The notes under the pieces were generated by a model. It searched no databases and was not told where the DNA came from. It was given only the letters and a program-made list of their open reading frames with translations. The translations under genes and the position numbers were made by a program. A stretch of 64,000 bases of DNA, from assembly GCA_934446065.1 (NCBI GenBank), contig CAKSDP010000007.1, forward strand, positions 1-64,000. Direction: 5' to 3'. Positions 15,867 to 23,998 of this stretch are shown here, in pieces. The first letter of the stretch is position 1, and each line of letters starts with the position of its first letter. The DNA comes from an uncultured Eubacteriales bacterium (lineage in GTDB: Bacteria > Bacillota > Clostridia > Oscillospirales > CAG-272).

Positions 15867-16850
15867 ATGGAAAACTATGCTATTTCGGCTGCGCGTCTGA
15901 CAGACCGCGCCATGCTCCTTGACCGTGCGCTCGGTCTCATCGACTCCGGCGCCGATGAACGCAGAAAGATCGCAGACGGACTTGCAATCAGCATGACCGG
16001 CGCGGGGCGGATAATTTCGACACTTGCAGATCATGGGATCTTATGCGAATCGCGCTCCGGCAGAACGCACAGGCTCGCGCTGTCGGACGATCCGGTATTT
16101 GCGCTGCTCGACATGATGCCGGACGGAATACAGTGCTCACGCTTCGGTGCGGATCTGCGGATACAAAGCAGCTTTCGGATACCGACGGAGCACGCGCTGT
16201 TTTTCGACGACACACTGACGATCGCGCTCCGCCGACTGCGCAAAGCGCCCGTGCGCGGCGTGATTTTTGTTGCAGACGGCATTTCGGCGGATGCGGAAAA
16301 CACCTTCTTCTCGACCGGGATCGCGGGACTTGACGGGCTTGATCTTTCGGCATACGCCGCAGAGATACTGCCCGGCGCGGTATGCGCGGCAATGTCAAGA
16401 CAAGCCTGCGCCGCAGGTATTGCGGGCGTGCACGGCACAACTGTTGTGATCTCGGAGCGCGGCGGGGACCTTCGCTCGTCCGTATTTGCAAACGGTACGG
16501 ATAACGTCGGCGGCGGAAACATAGGTGCGCTTTACACCCCGCGCGGGGTGACGGCGGAAAGCCTTGTGCGGTATGCACGCGATCTTTCCGAATACACGCA
16601 CGGGCTTGCGGGAGCGGTTTTCGCGGCGCAAAGCCCGCTCTCACCGGAAAACGTTATTTTGTGTATATCGAGATACTCCGTCGGAGACGAGATATGCCGC
16701 GCCGTCACCGAATCGCTGATGCGCGACTTTGCGCTCTCGCGCACGGACATCCCGCGCCTGCCCTGCCTCACCGAGGCGGACGACCTCACATCTCCCGCGC
16801 GGCGGGCGATACGGCTCCTTTTCGTCGCAGATACTTCACAAACAGCATAA
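15867..16850 (+). CDS. ROK-like protein with N-terminal helix-turn-helix
   Basis: The first 70 residues of 327 look like a winged helix-turn-helix (RRKIADGLAISMTGAGRIIS then TLADHGILCE). The remainder is laid out like a degenerate ROK domain: GVIFVADGISADAENTF at about 132-148 where ROK proteins have the substrate loop, then a helix with Cys and Ala repeats and GDLRSSVFANGTDNVGGGNIGAL near 202-224. The ATP-binding DxGxT motif and the zinc-site cysteines of ROK kinases are not evident, so sugar kinase activity is unlikely. I infer a sugar- or ligand-sensing regulator. The gene stands alone between divergent regulators and nrdD. Confidence 0.5.
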   Translation: MENYAISAARLTDRAMLLDRALGLIDSGADERRKIADGLAISMTGAGRIISTLADHGILCESRSGRTHRLALSDDPVFALLDMMPDGIQCSRFGADLRIQSSFRIPTEHALFFDDTLTIALRRLRKAPVRGVIFVADGISADAENTFFSTGIAGLDGLDLSAYAAEILPGAVCAAMSRQACAAGIAGVHGTTVVISERGGDLRSSVFANGTDNVGGGNIGALYTPRGVTAESLVRYARDLSEYTHGLAGAVFAAQSPLSPENVILCISRYSVGDEICRAVTESLMRDFALSRTDIPRLPCLTEADDLTSPARRAIRLLFVADTSQTA

Positions 16851-16878
16851 AATATTTTCACATTTTTCGTTTTACCTC

Positions 16879-16907
16879 TTGCTTTTATTTTCTGTACGAT
16901 GTATAAT
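16879..16907 (+). promoter_or_regulatory. Sigma-A promoter for nrdDG with NrdR-like palindrome
   Basis: TTGCTT at 16879-16884, 17 bases, TATAAT at 16902-16907. Just downstream, at 16914-16925, the inverted repeat ACAACATATTGT resembles half of an NrdR operator pair. A clear second NrdR box was not found, so the NrdR link is tentative. Confidence 0.6.
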
Positions 16908-17050
16908 ACTGATACAACATATTGTGGTCCAAGACGCCATGCGTGCGCATATATCGGGGGTAAAAATTCCGAATCGCCCGTGCGGCGTATATTTGCGGGC
17001 AAAGCTGCCCTGCGGAAATATCAAAAATAAATTAAAGTCGGAGACGCATC

Positions 17051-19228
17051 ATGAAAATTATCAAAAGGAACGGATCGGAAGTCACATTTGATATAGACAA
17101 GATAATCGCGGCGATAACAAAAGCGAACATTGCCGCCGAATCCAAGGGGATGCTGACGGAGGAACAGATCAAGAATATCGCATCGTCGGTGGAGTCTGTC
17201 TGTCTGTCCATGGATCGTGCGCTCTCCGTCGAGGAAATACAGGAGCTTGTTGAGACGAAGCTCATGGAGATCGGCGCATACCACGTCGCAAAGCTCTACA
17301 TTCGCTACCGCTACAACCGCAACCTTGTCCGCAAGGCAAACACAACGGACAATCAGATCCTGACGCTGATCGAGTGCAACAACGAGGAAGTCAAGCAGGA
17401 GAACTCCAACAAAAACCCGACTGTCAACAGCGTTCAGCGCGATTACATGGCGGGCGAGGTGAGCAAGGATATCACGCGCCGTCTGCTCCTGCCGCAGGAG
17501 ATCGTCGATGCTCACGAAAAAGGGCTGATCCACTTTCACGACATGGACTATTTTGCGCAGCATATGCACAACTGCGATCTCGTAAACCTTGAGGATATGC
17601 TCCAGAACGGCACCGTCATCAGCGGCACGATGATCGAGAAGCCGCACAGCTTCTCCACTGCGTGCAACATTGCGACGCAGATCATCGCCCAGGTAGCAAG
17701 CTCGCAGTACGGCGGGCAGTCTATCAGCCTTACACATCTTGCACCTTTCGTACAGATATCGCGAGATAAGATCCGCCGCGACGTTATAGCCGAGGCTGAG
17801 GCTCTTGGCGGCAGCACCGACGACGACGTGATCTCTCCCATTGTCGAGCGGCGCGTGGTCGAGGAGATCCGCCGCGGCGTTCAGACGATACAGTATCAGG
17901 TCGTAACGCTCATGACGACGAACGGTCAGGCTCCGTTCGTGACGGTATTCATGTATCTCGGCGAGGCAAAGGACGAGGCGGAGCGCCACGACCTTGCAAT
18001 GATCATCAAGGAAGTCCTGCTTCAGCGCTATCAGGGCGTAAAGAACGAAGCGGGCGTATGGATCACGCCTGCGTTCCCGAAGCTCATATACGTTCTCGAG
18101 GAATCAAACATCCACGAGGACTCGCCGTACTACTATCTGACGGAGCTTGCCGCAAAATGCACGGCAAAGCGCATGGTTCCGGACTATATCTCCGAGAAGA
18201 TCATGCTGAAGAACAAGATCGACAAGAACGGCGAAGGACACTGCTACACCTGCATGGGCTGCCGCAGCTTCCTCACGCCTTATGTGGACGAGAACGGCAA
18301 GCCTAAATATTACGGCCGCTTCAACCAGGGCGTCGTTACCGTCAACCTTGTTGATATCGGACTCTCTGCGGGCGGCGACATGGATCGCTTCTGGCAGGTG
18401 TTCGACGAGCGCATGGAGCTGTGCCACAAGGCTCTCCAATGCCGTCACGAGCGCCTCAGCGGAACGCTGTCGGATGCGGCGCCTATTCTTTGGCAGTACG
18501 GTGCCCTGCTCCGCCTGAAGAAAGGCGAGACCATTGACAAGTACCTCCACAACGGATACTCCACGCTCTCGCTCGGTTATGCGGGCCTTTGGGAGTGCGT
18601 ATACAGCATGACCGGCAAGAAGCTGACAGAGCCTGAGGGCGAGGCATTCGGTCTCATCATCATGCAGAAGCTGAATGAGTATACCGCCAAATGGAAGGCT
18701 GCCGAGGCGATCGACTATTCGCTCTACGGCACGCCGCTCGAAAGCACGACATACAAGTTTGCAAAGTGTCTTCAGAAGCGCTTCGGCATAGTTCCCGGCG
18801 TCACCGACAAGAATTACATCACAAACAGCTACCACGTTCACGTAACGGAGCCGATCGACGCATTCGCGAAGCTTGCGCTTGAGGCGAAGTTCCAGGCGCT
18901 CTCCCCCGGAGGAGCTATCAGCTACGTCGAGATACCGAATATGCAGCACAATCTCGAAGCGGTGCTTCAGGTAATGAAGTTCATCTACGACAACATAATG
19001 TACGCCGAGCTGAACACCAAGAGCGACTACTGCCAGGAATGCGGCTTTGACGGCGAGATCGCGATCGTCACGGACGAGCACGGCAAACTCGTGTGGGAAT
19101 GCCCGAACTGCGGCAACCGCGACGAGGCAAAGCTGAACGTCGCACGGCGCACCTGCGGATACATCGGAACTCAGTTCTGGAATCAGGGACGCACCCAGGA
19201 GATCAAGGAACGCGTCATGCATCTGTGA
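17051..19228 (+). CDS. nrdD: Anaerobic ribonucleoside-triphosphate reductase
   Basis: NrdD reduces ribonucleotides to deoxyribonucleotides in the absence of oxygen by a glycyl-radical mechanism. The 725 residues start with an ATP-cone domain (about 1-90, MKIIKRNGSEVTFDIDKI) that senses ATP/dATP. The catalytic barrel follows, with HFHDMDYF and HNCDLVNLEDML near 160-185. Close to the C-terminus is a zinc ribbon (CQECGFDGEI and ECPNCGN) and the glycyl-radical loop RRTCGYIGTQFWNQG with the radical glycine at Gly703. The gene has its own promoter and a GGAG ribosome binding site, and is followed by nrdG after 12 bases. Confidence 0.97.
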   Translation: MKIIKRNGSEVTFDIDKIIAAITKANIAAESKGMLTEEQIKNIASSVESVCLSMDRALSVEEIQELVETKLMEIGAYHVAKLYIRYRYNRNLVRKANTTDNQILTLIECNNEEVKQENSNKNPTVNSVQRDYMAGEVSKDITRRLLLPQEIVDAHEKGLIHFHDMDYFAQHMHNCDLVNLEDMLQNGTVISGTMIEKPHSFSTACNIATQIIAQVASSQYGGQSISLTHLAPFVQISRDKIRRDVIAEAEALGGSTDDDVISPIVERRVVEEIRRGVQTIQYQVVTLMTTNGQAPFVTVFMYLGEAKDEAERHDLAMIIKEVLLQRYQGVKNEAGVWITPAFPKLIYVLEESNIHEDSPYYYLTELAAKCTAKRMVPDYISEKIMLKNKIDKNGEGHCYTCMGCRSFLTPYVDENGKPKYYGRFNQGVVTVNLVDIGLSAGGDMDRFWQVFDERMELCHKALQCRHERLSGTLSDAAPILWQYGALLRLKKGETIDKYLHNGYSTLSLGYAGLWECVYSMTGKKLTEPEGEAFGLIIMQKLNEYTAKWKAAEAIDYSLYGTPLESTTYKFAKCLQKRFGIVPGVTDKNYITNSYHVHVTEPIDAFAKLALEAKFQALSPGGAISYVEIPNMQHNLEAVLQVMKFIYDNIMYAELNTKSDYCQECGFDGEIAIVTDEHGKLVWECPNCGNRDEAKLNVARRTCGYIGTQFWNQGRTQEIKERVMHL

Positions 19229-19240
19229 TCGGAGATCCAC

Positions 19241-19750
19241 ATGAACTACATGGAAATAAAGAAGTGCGACATTGCAAACGGTCCCGGCGTCAGAGTATCG
19301 CTGTTCGTTTCCGGATGCACTCACCACTGCAAAGGCTGCTTTCAGCCCGAGACATGGGATTTTGCTGCCGGACGCTCGTTTACCGCATCAACCGAGGCTG
19401 AGTTGTCGGCGCTTCTCTCTCCCGCATATATCGCCGGTCTTTCCCTTCTCGGCGGCGAGCCGATGGAGCCGGAAAACCGAGCCGTGCTCACGCCGTTTCT
19501 TGAGCGGCTGCGCGCGGATCTTCCCAACAAAACCGTGTGGTGCTACTCCGGCTACACGCTCGAGGAGTTGCTCGACTGCGGTGCCGGTGATACGCTGAAG
19601 CTTCTCGATGTGCTTGTGGACGGCGAATTTGTCGAGTCAAAAAAAAATATCCGTCTGCCGTTCCGCGGAAGCGAAAATCAGCGTGTGCTCGATGTTCCGC
19701 GATCACTTGAAGCCGGGATGCCGGTGTGGGTCGAAAAATACAAAATGTGA
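19241..19750 (+). CDS. nrdG: Anaerobic ribonucleotide reductase activating protein
   Basis: NrdG is a radical-SAM enzyme that generates the glycyl radical on NrdD. The 169-residue protein has the CxxxCxxC cluster motif at Cys26, Cys30 and Cys33 (SGCTHHCKGCFQPETWDF) and the SAM-binding segment LSLLGGEPMEPENR near residue 68. It lies directly after nrdD with CGGAG six bases before the ATG, and a strong terminator closes the operon. Confidence 0.96.
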   Translation: MNYMEIKKCDIANGPGVRVSLFVSGCTHHCKGCFQPETWDFAAGRSFTASTEAELSALLSPAYIAGLSLLGGEPMEPENRAVLTPFLERLRADLPNKTVWCYSGYTLEELLDCGAGDTLKLLDVLVDGEFVESKKNIRLPFRGSENQRVLDVPRSLEAGMPVWVEKYKM

Positions 19751-19757
19751 TAGAGGA

Positions 19758-19790
19758 GAGGCGGTTCTGCGGAGCCGCCTCCGCTTTTTT
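19758..19790 (+). terminator. Intrinsic terminator of nrdDG
   Basis: A 9-bp stem including one G-T pair (19758-19766 with 19773-19781) and a 6-base loop, followed three bases later by a run of six T. Confidence 0.88.
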
Positions 19791-19792
19791 GA

Positions 19793-19821
19793 TTGACAAG
19801 CGCAGTCTTATTGTTTATAAT
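19793..19821 (+). promoter_or_regulatory. Consensus sigma-A promoter for O-antigen-ligase-like gene
   Basis: TTGACA at 19793-19798, exactly 17 bases, TATAAT at 19816-19821. It begins only three bases after the nrdDG terminator, so the following genes form an independent and probably strongly transcribed unit. Confidence 0.88.
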
Positions 19822-19862
19822 ATAAACATAATGTGTAAATACTTCGATTGGACAGTAATATT

Positions 19863-21206
19863 ATGATTTGGGTATGGATCACGCTGGCAGTTGCGCTCAC
19901 CGCACTGCTTCTGAAAGGAAAAAACATTGCGCCCTATAACTTTATATGGGCGCTTTTGCCGATAGACAACTACGGTCCCGTGATATTCGGCTTCACGCTG
20001 AAGCCTATGTACATATATTCCGTGATCTTCGTTGCGTTTGCCGCGCTCACAAAGCGCTACCGCCTGCGTCTCTCAAAGAGCGCCTTCATCTCGACCGTGG
20101 CGTACTTTGCGCTGATGTTTTCGGTGTCTCTGCTTCGCGGCAGCGGATTCATAAGCGATATTCGCGGATACTACGCCGTATTTCTTGTCACCGTTATCTG
20201 CGCTGCCGCGATGATGTCGTTCGTCGAAGGGCCTGACGATTTCCGCCAGGTCGAGGAAGTGCTTATTGCGGCGGCGGTCGGGTTCGGCACGGTATTCATC
20301 GTGCTCACCGCGCTCTACAATCTCGGGCTCGGGCTTCCCGACACGATCGTTGACATTTACAGCGAGCGCTCCGGCGGAATACTCATGACGTTCACGAATA
20401 TGCAGAACGGCAAGTACGTCGAAGCCGTGCGTATGCGCGGATTCTTCATAAATCCGAATGTTGCGAGCAGTACGTTCATCATAGGATTTGCAGCGCTTCT
20501 CGGACGCGCCGTGCGCGAGGAACATGTCCACCATCTGAGAAACATTGTGTATTCTCTTGTGATGCTTATAAATATCATACTGATCGCGACGCGCTCCGGT
20601 CTTATCGTATTCATGCTGATCGCCGTGTTCTATTTCAACGTATTTCTGTTTTCCGGAAGGAACACCTCGCGCAAGATATGGCTTCTTGTGGCGTCGTTTG
20701 TATCGGTAGCGCTGCTCGTACTCGCCGTGCTGAATTTCGACTATCTCAGCGACAAGCTTGACACGATCATCGGTCAGTACACCAACCGATCCGGACTGCA
20801 CGACAGGTACGGAAGATTCACGATATGGAGCTCGGCTCTCTCCGTGCTTATGCAGGATCGCAACTGGCTCACCGGCACGGGAATATCGCAGCTTCAGCTT
20901 TACACCTCCGTCAATGCGCACAACACATGGCTTGAGCTTGCCTGCTCGTTCGGTATCATAACCGGAATATACTCGATCCTGTATTTCACCTGCCCTGCAG
21001 TAAACAGCATCCGTCTTTCGGCAAAACAGGGATCACGTATGTCGCCGATAACGTCGGTCGCCGTCGCATACCTGTTCTTCATCCTGCTCCAATGCACGAT
21101 CACAGACTCCGCGTCGCGGTATATGACATACATGGTGTTCTTCCTGTTCGCGGCAAACGGCATACTTCGCGAAAGCAGCGACGCCGTTCCGTCGCCGGCA
21201 TTATGA
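19863..21206 (+). CDS. O-antigen ligase / polymerase (Wzy/WaaL-like) membrane protein
   Basis: This is a polytopic membrane protein of the O-antigen ligase/polymerase family, which joins or polymerises surface polysaccharide units at the outer face of the membrane. About eleven hydrophobic segments span 447 residues. The large extracytoplasmic loop near residues 300-360 contains the hallmark HNTWLELACSFG motif, preceded by RYGRFTIW, and GFFINPNVASSTF is seen near 195. The ATG at 19863 is chosen; a TTG five codons upstream (19848) sits in the only ribosome-binding-like sequence, so it is less likely. Whether it acts on a wall polymer, capsule or glycolipid is unknown. Its stop overlaps the next gene's start (ATGA). 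Confidence 0.8.
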   Translation: MIWVWITLAVALTALLLKGKNIAPYNFIWALLPIDNYGPVIFGFTLKPMYIYSVIFVAFAALTKRYRLRLSKSAFISTVAYFALMFSVSLLRGSGFISDIRGYYAVFLVTVICAAAMMSFVEGPDDFRQVEEVLIAAAVGFGTVFIVLTALYNLGLGLPDTIVDIYSERSGGILMTFTNMQNGKYVEAVRMRGFFINPNVASSTFIIGFAALLGRAVREEHVHHLRNIVYSLVMLINIILIATRSGLIVFMLIAVFYFNVFLFSGRNTSRKIWLLVASFVSVALLVLAVLNFDYLSDKLDTIIGQYTNRSGLHDRYGRFTIWSSALSVLMQDRNWLTGTGISQLQLYTSVNAHNTWLELACSFGIITGIYSILYFTCPAVNSIRLSAKQGSRMSPITSVAVAYLFFILLQCTITDSASRYMTYMVFFLFAANGILRESSDAVPSPAL

Positions 21207-22204
21207 AATACCTTCTCAAACTTGCAGAACGGGCGGCGGACGCAGTATTTCCGGACGTGACCGCACTTATAGGAGAGCCGTCGCTCGACCGCCTGACCTC
21301 CGTCGCGCTCGAAACGACCGACAGCAGCGGGCGGGCACTGCTGTTCAAAATGCGCGAGATGCTGTATGAAACAGAATTTCGTGGAGCAGCGCCTCGCGAT
21401 ATCCTGCAAACACTCGTGCGCACAGTGACATTGTTATCAGACAAAATACCCTGCCGTCAAGGGATCGGCGGGGTATTTGAGGTTTTGGACTCTGCGGGAC
21501 GTGATCTCCCCGATGCAAGCCTGTCAGATACTGTATCGCAAATACTTACGGTCGGAACAGTTGGGCGCACCTCTCTGACAATTGACCGTACACTATCAAG
21601 CGCACGGCTTTTCTCGCGCGTGCTAGACACATACGCAAAGCTTGCGGCGATACGTACTCCGATGCACCCGCTCGCCGTCATGCTCGGTCGCACCACTGCG
21701 TCAGGCGATGCGCTGCTCATTGCCGATGCGGTAGCTGCCGGCGGAAAAATAACGGTAGTGTCAAAAGTCTCCGCCGCTTCGGCATATTGCGGCGGTGCAC
21801 CGCCCGATCGGTTGATCTGGTGCGGCATTCCCGCGATACCCGGCGTTACGGCGGCAAACGTGATCGATGTTGTGGCGGACGGCGATCTTACGTCACGGGA
21901 TGAGATATCAAGCAGCTGTGAAAATCTCATAACGGACGCGCTTCACCGATTCGCAAAGCCGCTGTATCGGACGCTCAAGGGTCGGCATCTTGCGTACAGG
22001 CAAAGCTCCTCCGGAGAATATCCGCTGGCGGCAGCGGCACTGTTCTATCCGAACTGCATCTCCACCGCCTCGGGGAACGCACGCGATATTTTCGAGGGCG
22101 GTGCGCCCGACCGACGTATCGTACTGAGGTTCGACCTGTCGGACGCGGGTCATGCGCGGGACATTCTGCACGCGGCTTCATATGCGGCGTACATTCACGA
22201 GTAG
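21203..22204 (+). CDS. Unknown protein, N-terminal part of a TAG-interrupted frame
   Basis: I do not recognise this 333-residue protein. It starts by ATGA overlap with the O-antigen-ligase-like gene. It is an alpha/beta protein without signal peptide or membrane segments; stretches such as HPLAVMLGRTTASGDALLIADA and LIWCGIPAIPGVTAANVIDVV look like well-folded core, but no family motif stands out. The reading frame ends at a TAG (22202-22204), and the same frame then stays open for another 83 codons of similar composition. This suggests that the native protein is about 417 residues and the stop is a nonsense change. A single C-to-T change of CAG (Gln) would produce this TAG. Confidence 0.55.
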   Translation: MKYLLKLAERAADAVFPDVTALIGEPSLDRLTSVALETTDSSGRALLFKMREMLYETEFRGAAPRDILQTLVRTVTLLSDKIPCRQGIGGVFEVLDSAGRDLPDASLSDTVSQILTVGTVGRTSLTIDRTLSSARLFSRVLDTYAKLAAIRTPMHPLAVMLGRTTASGDALLIADAVAAGGKITVVSKVSAASAYCGGAPPDRLIWCGIPAIPGVTAANVIDVVADGDLTSRDEISSSCENLITDALHRFAKPLYRTLKGRHLAYRQSSSGEYPLAAAALFYPNCISTASGNARDIFEGGAPDRRIVLRFDLSDAGHARDILHAASYAAYIHE

Positions 22205-22453
22205 GATTATCCCGCAAAGATCGTTCCGGCGGTGCACAGCACGCACACAGTCGGGTCATACGCCGACGCCGTTCGTGCGATCAAAAGCCATGCTGAAATA
22301 CGTCACGGCGAGCTTGGCGGAGGCAGCACGCTGACACTTAAATTTGTGGAAAACGCGCCATCGCGCGAAGATACGGCGTCGCTCATACGCGGAGCTGTCG
22401 GACTCGGCGTAACGGCGCTTGAAATAAGATTCGGAGATACGGATGATGAGTAA
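22205..22453 (+). pseudogene. In-frame C-terminal remainder after TAG
   Basis: These 82 codons and a TAA continue the upstream frame without a shift. The peptide after the TAG begins DYPAKIVPAVHSTHTVGSYA and ends ALEIRFGDTDDE, a protein-like sequence ending as an alpha/beta fold would. A GTG at 22232 could allow reinitiation, but no ribosome binding site is seen. The end overlaps the start of manA, as expected for the original gene's natural stop. Either the gene is broken here or the TAG is a sequencing or assembly error. Confidence 0.6.
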
Positions 22454-23342
22454 CAGAACACCTGCAAAGCTTATGGGACACATAAGCTCACCGATATGGG
22501 GCGGGGACAGGCTGTCCCGCGCGTACAAGAGATTTTCGGGGAAACAGAGCATCGGCGAGGTGTGGGAAACATCGGTCACCGCAGGATGCGAAAGCACTGC
22601 TTTTGTCGGCGACAAAGAACATCCCCTGTCGGAGTATTTCACGGAGCTCGGGGTCGGACACTTCCCTCTTGTAAAGCTGATCTCGGCAAGCGCTCCGCTG
22701 TCGATACAGGTTCATCCCGCCGAAACGGCCGCCGCGCTGCACGGCGGCACCGCGAAATCTGAGCTGTGGTACGTGCTGTCCGCCGATGACGATGCTTCGA
22801 TCATCTCCGGCACATCCGACGGCAAATCATACATCGACGTATCGGCGGCGCTCGCCTGCGGCGAGATTGAGAAATGCTGCCGCCGCATTCGCGTTCGCGC
22901 GGGCGACGTGTTCATGATCCCGCCGGGGCTTATTCACTCGCTCGGCGGTGGGATCACGGTGCTTGAGGTGCAGGACCGCCCCGGCACGACGTACCGACTG
23001 AAGGACATAGCGGGAAATCGTGAACTTCATATACGCGAAGGGCTTGACAGCATTAAGATATACACACCGGCGGACGCGGCGGCGCTCGCCGTATCGGAAA
23101 ACGCGGTGTGCTCACTTCCCGGCAGGATCATTGCGGCGGGTTGCGGCTTTTCCCTCTCCCACGCCGTATTTACTGCAAGAGAGTCGGTGCCGCAATCGTA
23201 CATCTTCTGTGCTGCGGGGAGCGTCACGGCTGTATCTGACGATGGCTCGCTGTCATTTGCCTCAGGGGAATCGCTGTTCGTACCCGAAAACTCCGTGATA
23301 ATACCCGACAATGCGGCAGAGCTGTTGTTTGTCGGAAAGTAG
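22443..23342 (+). CDS. manA: Mannose-6-phosphate isomerase, class I
   Basis: ManA interconverts mannose 6-phosphate and fructose 6-phosphate, feeding mannose into glycolysis or providing GDP-mannose precursors. The 299-residue cupin protein has the zinc-site residues in QVHP (His91), SELWY (Glu107) and PPGLIHSLGGG (His165), and the family opening SPIWGGDRL. It is of the short Firmicute class. It overlaps the end of the interrupted gene upstream, and with the O-antigen-ligase-like gene suggests a surface-polysaccharide context, although a general sugar role is equally possible. Two adjacent ATG codons (22443 and 22446) may serve as start. Confidence 0.92.
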   Translation: MMSNRTPAKLMGHISSPIWGGDRLSRAYKRFSGKQSIGEVWETSVTAGCESTAFVGDKEHPLSEYFTELGVGHFPLVKLISASAPLSIQVHPAETAAALHGGTAKSELWYVLSADDDASIISGTSDGKSYIDVSAALACGEIEKCCRRIRVRAGDVFMIPPGLIHSLGGGITVLEVQDRPGTTYRLKDIAGNRELHIREGLDSIKIYTPADAAALAVSENAVCSLPGRIIAAGCGFSLSHAVFTARESVPQSYIFCAAGSVTAVSDDGSLSFASGESLFVPENSVIIPDNAAELLFVGK

Positions 23343-23371
23343 AAAAAAGGGGCTGTACAATACAGCCCCTT
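23343..23371 (-). terminator. Bidirectional terminator between manA and udg
   Basis: A perfect 11-bp stem (23347-23357 with 23361-23371). The T-run is on the minus strand (complement of 23343-23348), so it primarily ends the udg operon; the plus side has only a short T/A tract. Confidence 0.85.
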
Positions 23372-23392
23372 AAAAATTGCAAATTCGTATAC

Positions 23393-23998
23393 TCACTCGC
23401 TGAGAAGTCCGTCCGGGATAACTCCGCTGTCAAGATAACGCTTGAGGTTCATCATGTCCTCAAACATTGCCTCTTTCCTTCTCGGATCACGCAGGAGTGC
23501 CGCTGGATGGAACACGGCGCTCATGACAAAATTGCCGCGTCTGAAGAAACGTCCGTGCTCCGCCGTAATTTTGAAATCCGACTTTATCAGCCGCATCGCG
23601 GATATTCTGCCGAGGCAGACGATGATTTCCGGCTTTATTATACGCACCTGCTCACGCAGGTATCCTATACACGCATCCTGCTCTGACGGGAGCGGATCGC
23701 GGTTCTTCGGCGGACGGCATTTCAGTATATTCGCGATGAACACATCCGAGCGCTCGATCTCGACCGCGCAGAGATAGTGGTCAAGAAGCTTTCCCGCCGC
23801 GCCGACGAACGGTATCCCGGAAAGGTCCTCCTTCTCGCCGGGCGCCTCGCCGACAAACATCAGTCTTGCGTTCTCGTTGCCTGCTCCGAACACCGAATTT
23901 GTCCGCGTCTCCGAGAGCTGACACGCCGTACATTCACGGCACGCCGCTGCCAGCTCCTCAAGTGTTTCATAATGCTTTGAGAGTCCCTCACTGAGCAT
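23393..23998 (-). CDS. Family 4-type uracil-DNA glycosylase (Fe-S)
   Basis: This enzyme removes uracil from DNA to start base-excision repair. The 201-residue protein belongs to the Fe-S family 4/5 glycosylases: an N-terminal cysteine pair (Cys23 and Cys26 in CRECTACQL) and a later pair in NILKCRPPKNRDP and its following helix, the glycosylase motif GEAPGEKEDLSGIPFVGAAGK (about residues 52-72, read here in two parts) and the C-terminal VFHPAALLRDP. The ATG is backed by GGAGG five bases upstream. It overlaps the end of the MutS-like gene by 11 bases, so two DNA-maintenance genes are translated together. Confidence 0.9.
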   Translation of the reverse strand: MLSEGLSKHYETLEELAAACRECTACQLSETRTNSVFGAGNENARLMFVGEAPGEKEDLSGIPFVGAAGKLLDHYLCAVEIERSDVFIANILKCRPPKNRDPLPSEQDACIGYLREQVRIIKPEIIVCLGRISAMRLIKSDFKITAEHGRFFRRGNFVMSAVFHPAALLRDPRRKEAMFEDMMNLKRYLDSGVIPDGLLSE

